Source: Bacteroidales bacterium UBA4318 (GTDB lineage: Bacteria > Bacteroidota > Bacteroidia > Bacteroidales > UBA932). Taken from it: 6,806 bases of DNA. Where the stretch lies: assembly GCA_002393895.1 (NCBI GenBank), contig DGUE01000105.1:1-6806 (forward strand), in the 5' to 3' direction. Both the position numbers and the translations under genes were made by a program. How positions within the stretch are numbered: the first letter of the stretch is position 1; every line of letters begins with the position of its first letter. The notes beneath the pieces are model-generated. The model was given only the letters and a program-made list of their open reading frames with translations, was not told the DNA's origin and searched no databases. Shown piece by piece: positions 6,297-6,806 of the stretch.

Positions 6297-6806
6297 TTTG
6301 TTTGCCTGCCTGCTGGCAGCCCTGTCATTATTCTCCGGCAACAGCTACGCCAGGAGCGAGAACGAAAAAGCGGCCCAGGCGCTCGCGAAGAGAATCATCC
6401 CCGCACAGGCAGGGAAGATAGTTTTCCGCGAAGTGCCTGCCGACGGTGCCGACACCTTCACTCTCTTTTCCGAGAATGGAAAGATTGTGATCGAAGCCAA
6501 CAACGCCGGCACGATGGCAGTAGGCCTCAACTACTACCTCAACAACTATTGCAACTCGACAGTTTCCGAGTATGCCGCACATCCGGTGGAGATGCCCAAG
6601 GTCCTGCCCGCAGTTCCTGAAAAAGTAAGCGTCAGCGCCAAAGTGCCCTACAGGTTCTACCTCAACTACTGCACCTTCGGCTACACCATGCCCTGGTGGG
6701 GTTGGAAAGAGTGGGAACGGTTCATCGACTGGATGGCCCTGAACGGGGTGAACATGCCCCTGGCCACCACCGGCGAAGAGGCCGTCTGGCAGAGGGTATG
6801 GAGGCG
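6283..6806 (+). CDS. Secreted alpha-N-acetylglucosaminidase, GH89/NAGLU family (3'-truncated by window edge)
   Basis: The first 174 residues of an exported glycoside hydrolase; the frame is open to the window end. Residues 1-23 form a Sec signal peptide: MRPF, a hydrophobic core (about 5-17) and an S-Y-A cleavage site after Ala23. No lipobox Cys is present, so the protein is predicted periplasmic or secreted rather than a lipoprotein. Residues about 27-110 fit the NAGLU N-terminal domain (GTMAVGLNYYLNNYCN at 76-91). The catalytic barrel begins with PYRFYLNYCTFGYTMPWW (122-139), then WERFIDWMALNGVNMPLA (144-161) and GEEAVWQRVW (164-173), closely matching human NAGLU in this stretch. Family members remove terminal alpha-linked GlcNAc from mucin or heparan-sulfate glycans. 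The catalytic glutamates lie beyond the window. The ATG at 6283 is the first Met after an in-frame TAG (6250-6252) and is the only start that gives a signal peptide. It overlaps the GT4 gene by 14 bp, which suggests co-transcription. Confidence 0.92.
   Translation, partial: MRPFSLFACLLAALSLFSGNSYARSENEKAAQALAKRIIPAQAGKIVFREVPADGADTFTLFSENGKIVIEANNAGTMAVGLNYYLNNYCNSTVSEYAAHPVEMPKVLPAVPEKVSVSAKVPYRFYLNYCTFGYTMPWWGWKEWERFIDWMALNGVNMPLATTGEEAVWQRVWR

Noticed and set aside
6293..6300. TTAGTTTG as a Bacteroidota -7 promoter element for the GH89 gene
   Set aside because: It lies downstream of the only start codon that gives a signal peptide, and it mismatches the invariant A of TAnnTTTG.
5157..6341. 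A long minus-strand open frame (394 codons) antisense to the GT4 gene, longer than the GT4 gene itself
   Set aside because: The plus-strand frame has an ATGA-coupled start and the full GT4 motif set (E283-x7-E291), while the antisense translation is rich in Cys and His with no recognisable motif. It is a shadow of codon bias.
6283..6360. GH89 protein as a surface lipoprotein
   Set aside because: The only Cys in the signal region is at residue 9 within the hydrophobic core, with no lipobox before a mature Cys; the SYA cleavage site fits signal peptidase I.

Overview
The window is a dense, single-strand (+) stretch of a bacterial chromosome of roughly mid-50s % GC (hand-counted on sampled lines only). 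The protein style points to the Bacteroidota, most likely Bacteroidales. The flippase closely resembles Bacteroides-type Wzx proteins as I know them, Shine-Dalgarno signals are weak or absent at most starts, and a secreted GH89 N-acetylglucosaminidase is typical of gut or host-associated Bacteroidales. I cannot assign a genus.

Layout. (1) Positions 3-1526 hold the 3' part of glnS (glutaminyl-tRNA synthetase), cut by the window edge just after its HIGH motif. (2) A 36-bp gap (1527-1562) is filled almost entirely by a small palindromic repeat; a partial second copy carries the start codon of the next gene. (3) Positions 1563-6296 hold four genes joined by ATGA stop/start overlaps: a Wzx-like lipid-linked glycan flippase, an iron-sulfur flavoprotein of the FrhB/FdhB (coenzyme F420 hydrogenase beta subunit) family, a polysaccharide pyruvyltransferase family protein and a GT4 glycosyltransferase. 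(4) From 6283 to the window end lies the 5' part of a secreted alpha-N-acetylglucosaminidase (GH89/NAGLU), overlapping the glycosyltransferase by 14 bp.

How they may work together. The four central genes look like one translationally coupled surface-glycan module. The GT4 enzyme would add a sugar to a lipid-linked oligosaccharide, the pyruvyltransferase and the FrhB-like redox protein would decorate it, and the flippase would move it across the inner membrane. Initiating phosphoglycosyltransferase, polymerase, chain-length and export genes are absent here, so the module must cooperate with genes elsewhere. The most unusual element is the F420-hydrogenase-like redox protein next to a pyruvyltransferase, whose reaction is not established. 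No RNA genes, insertion sequences or CRISPR arrays were seen, and no intergenic gap exceeds 36 bp.
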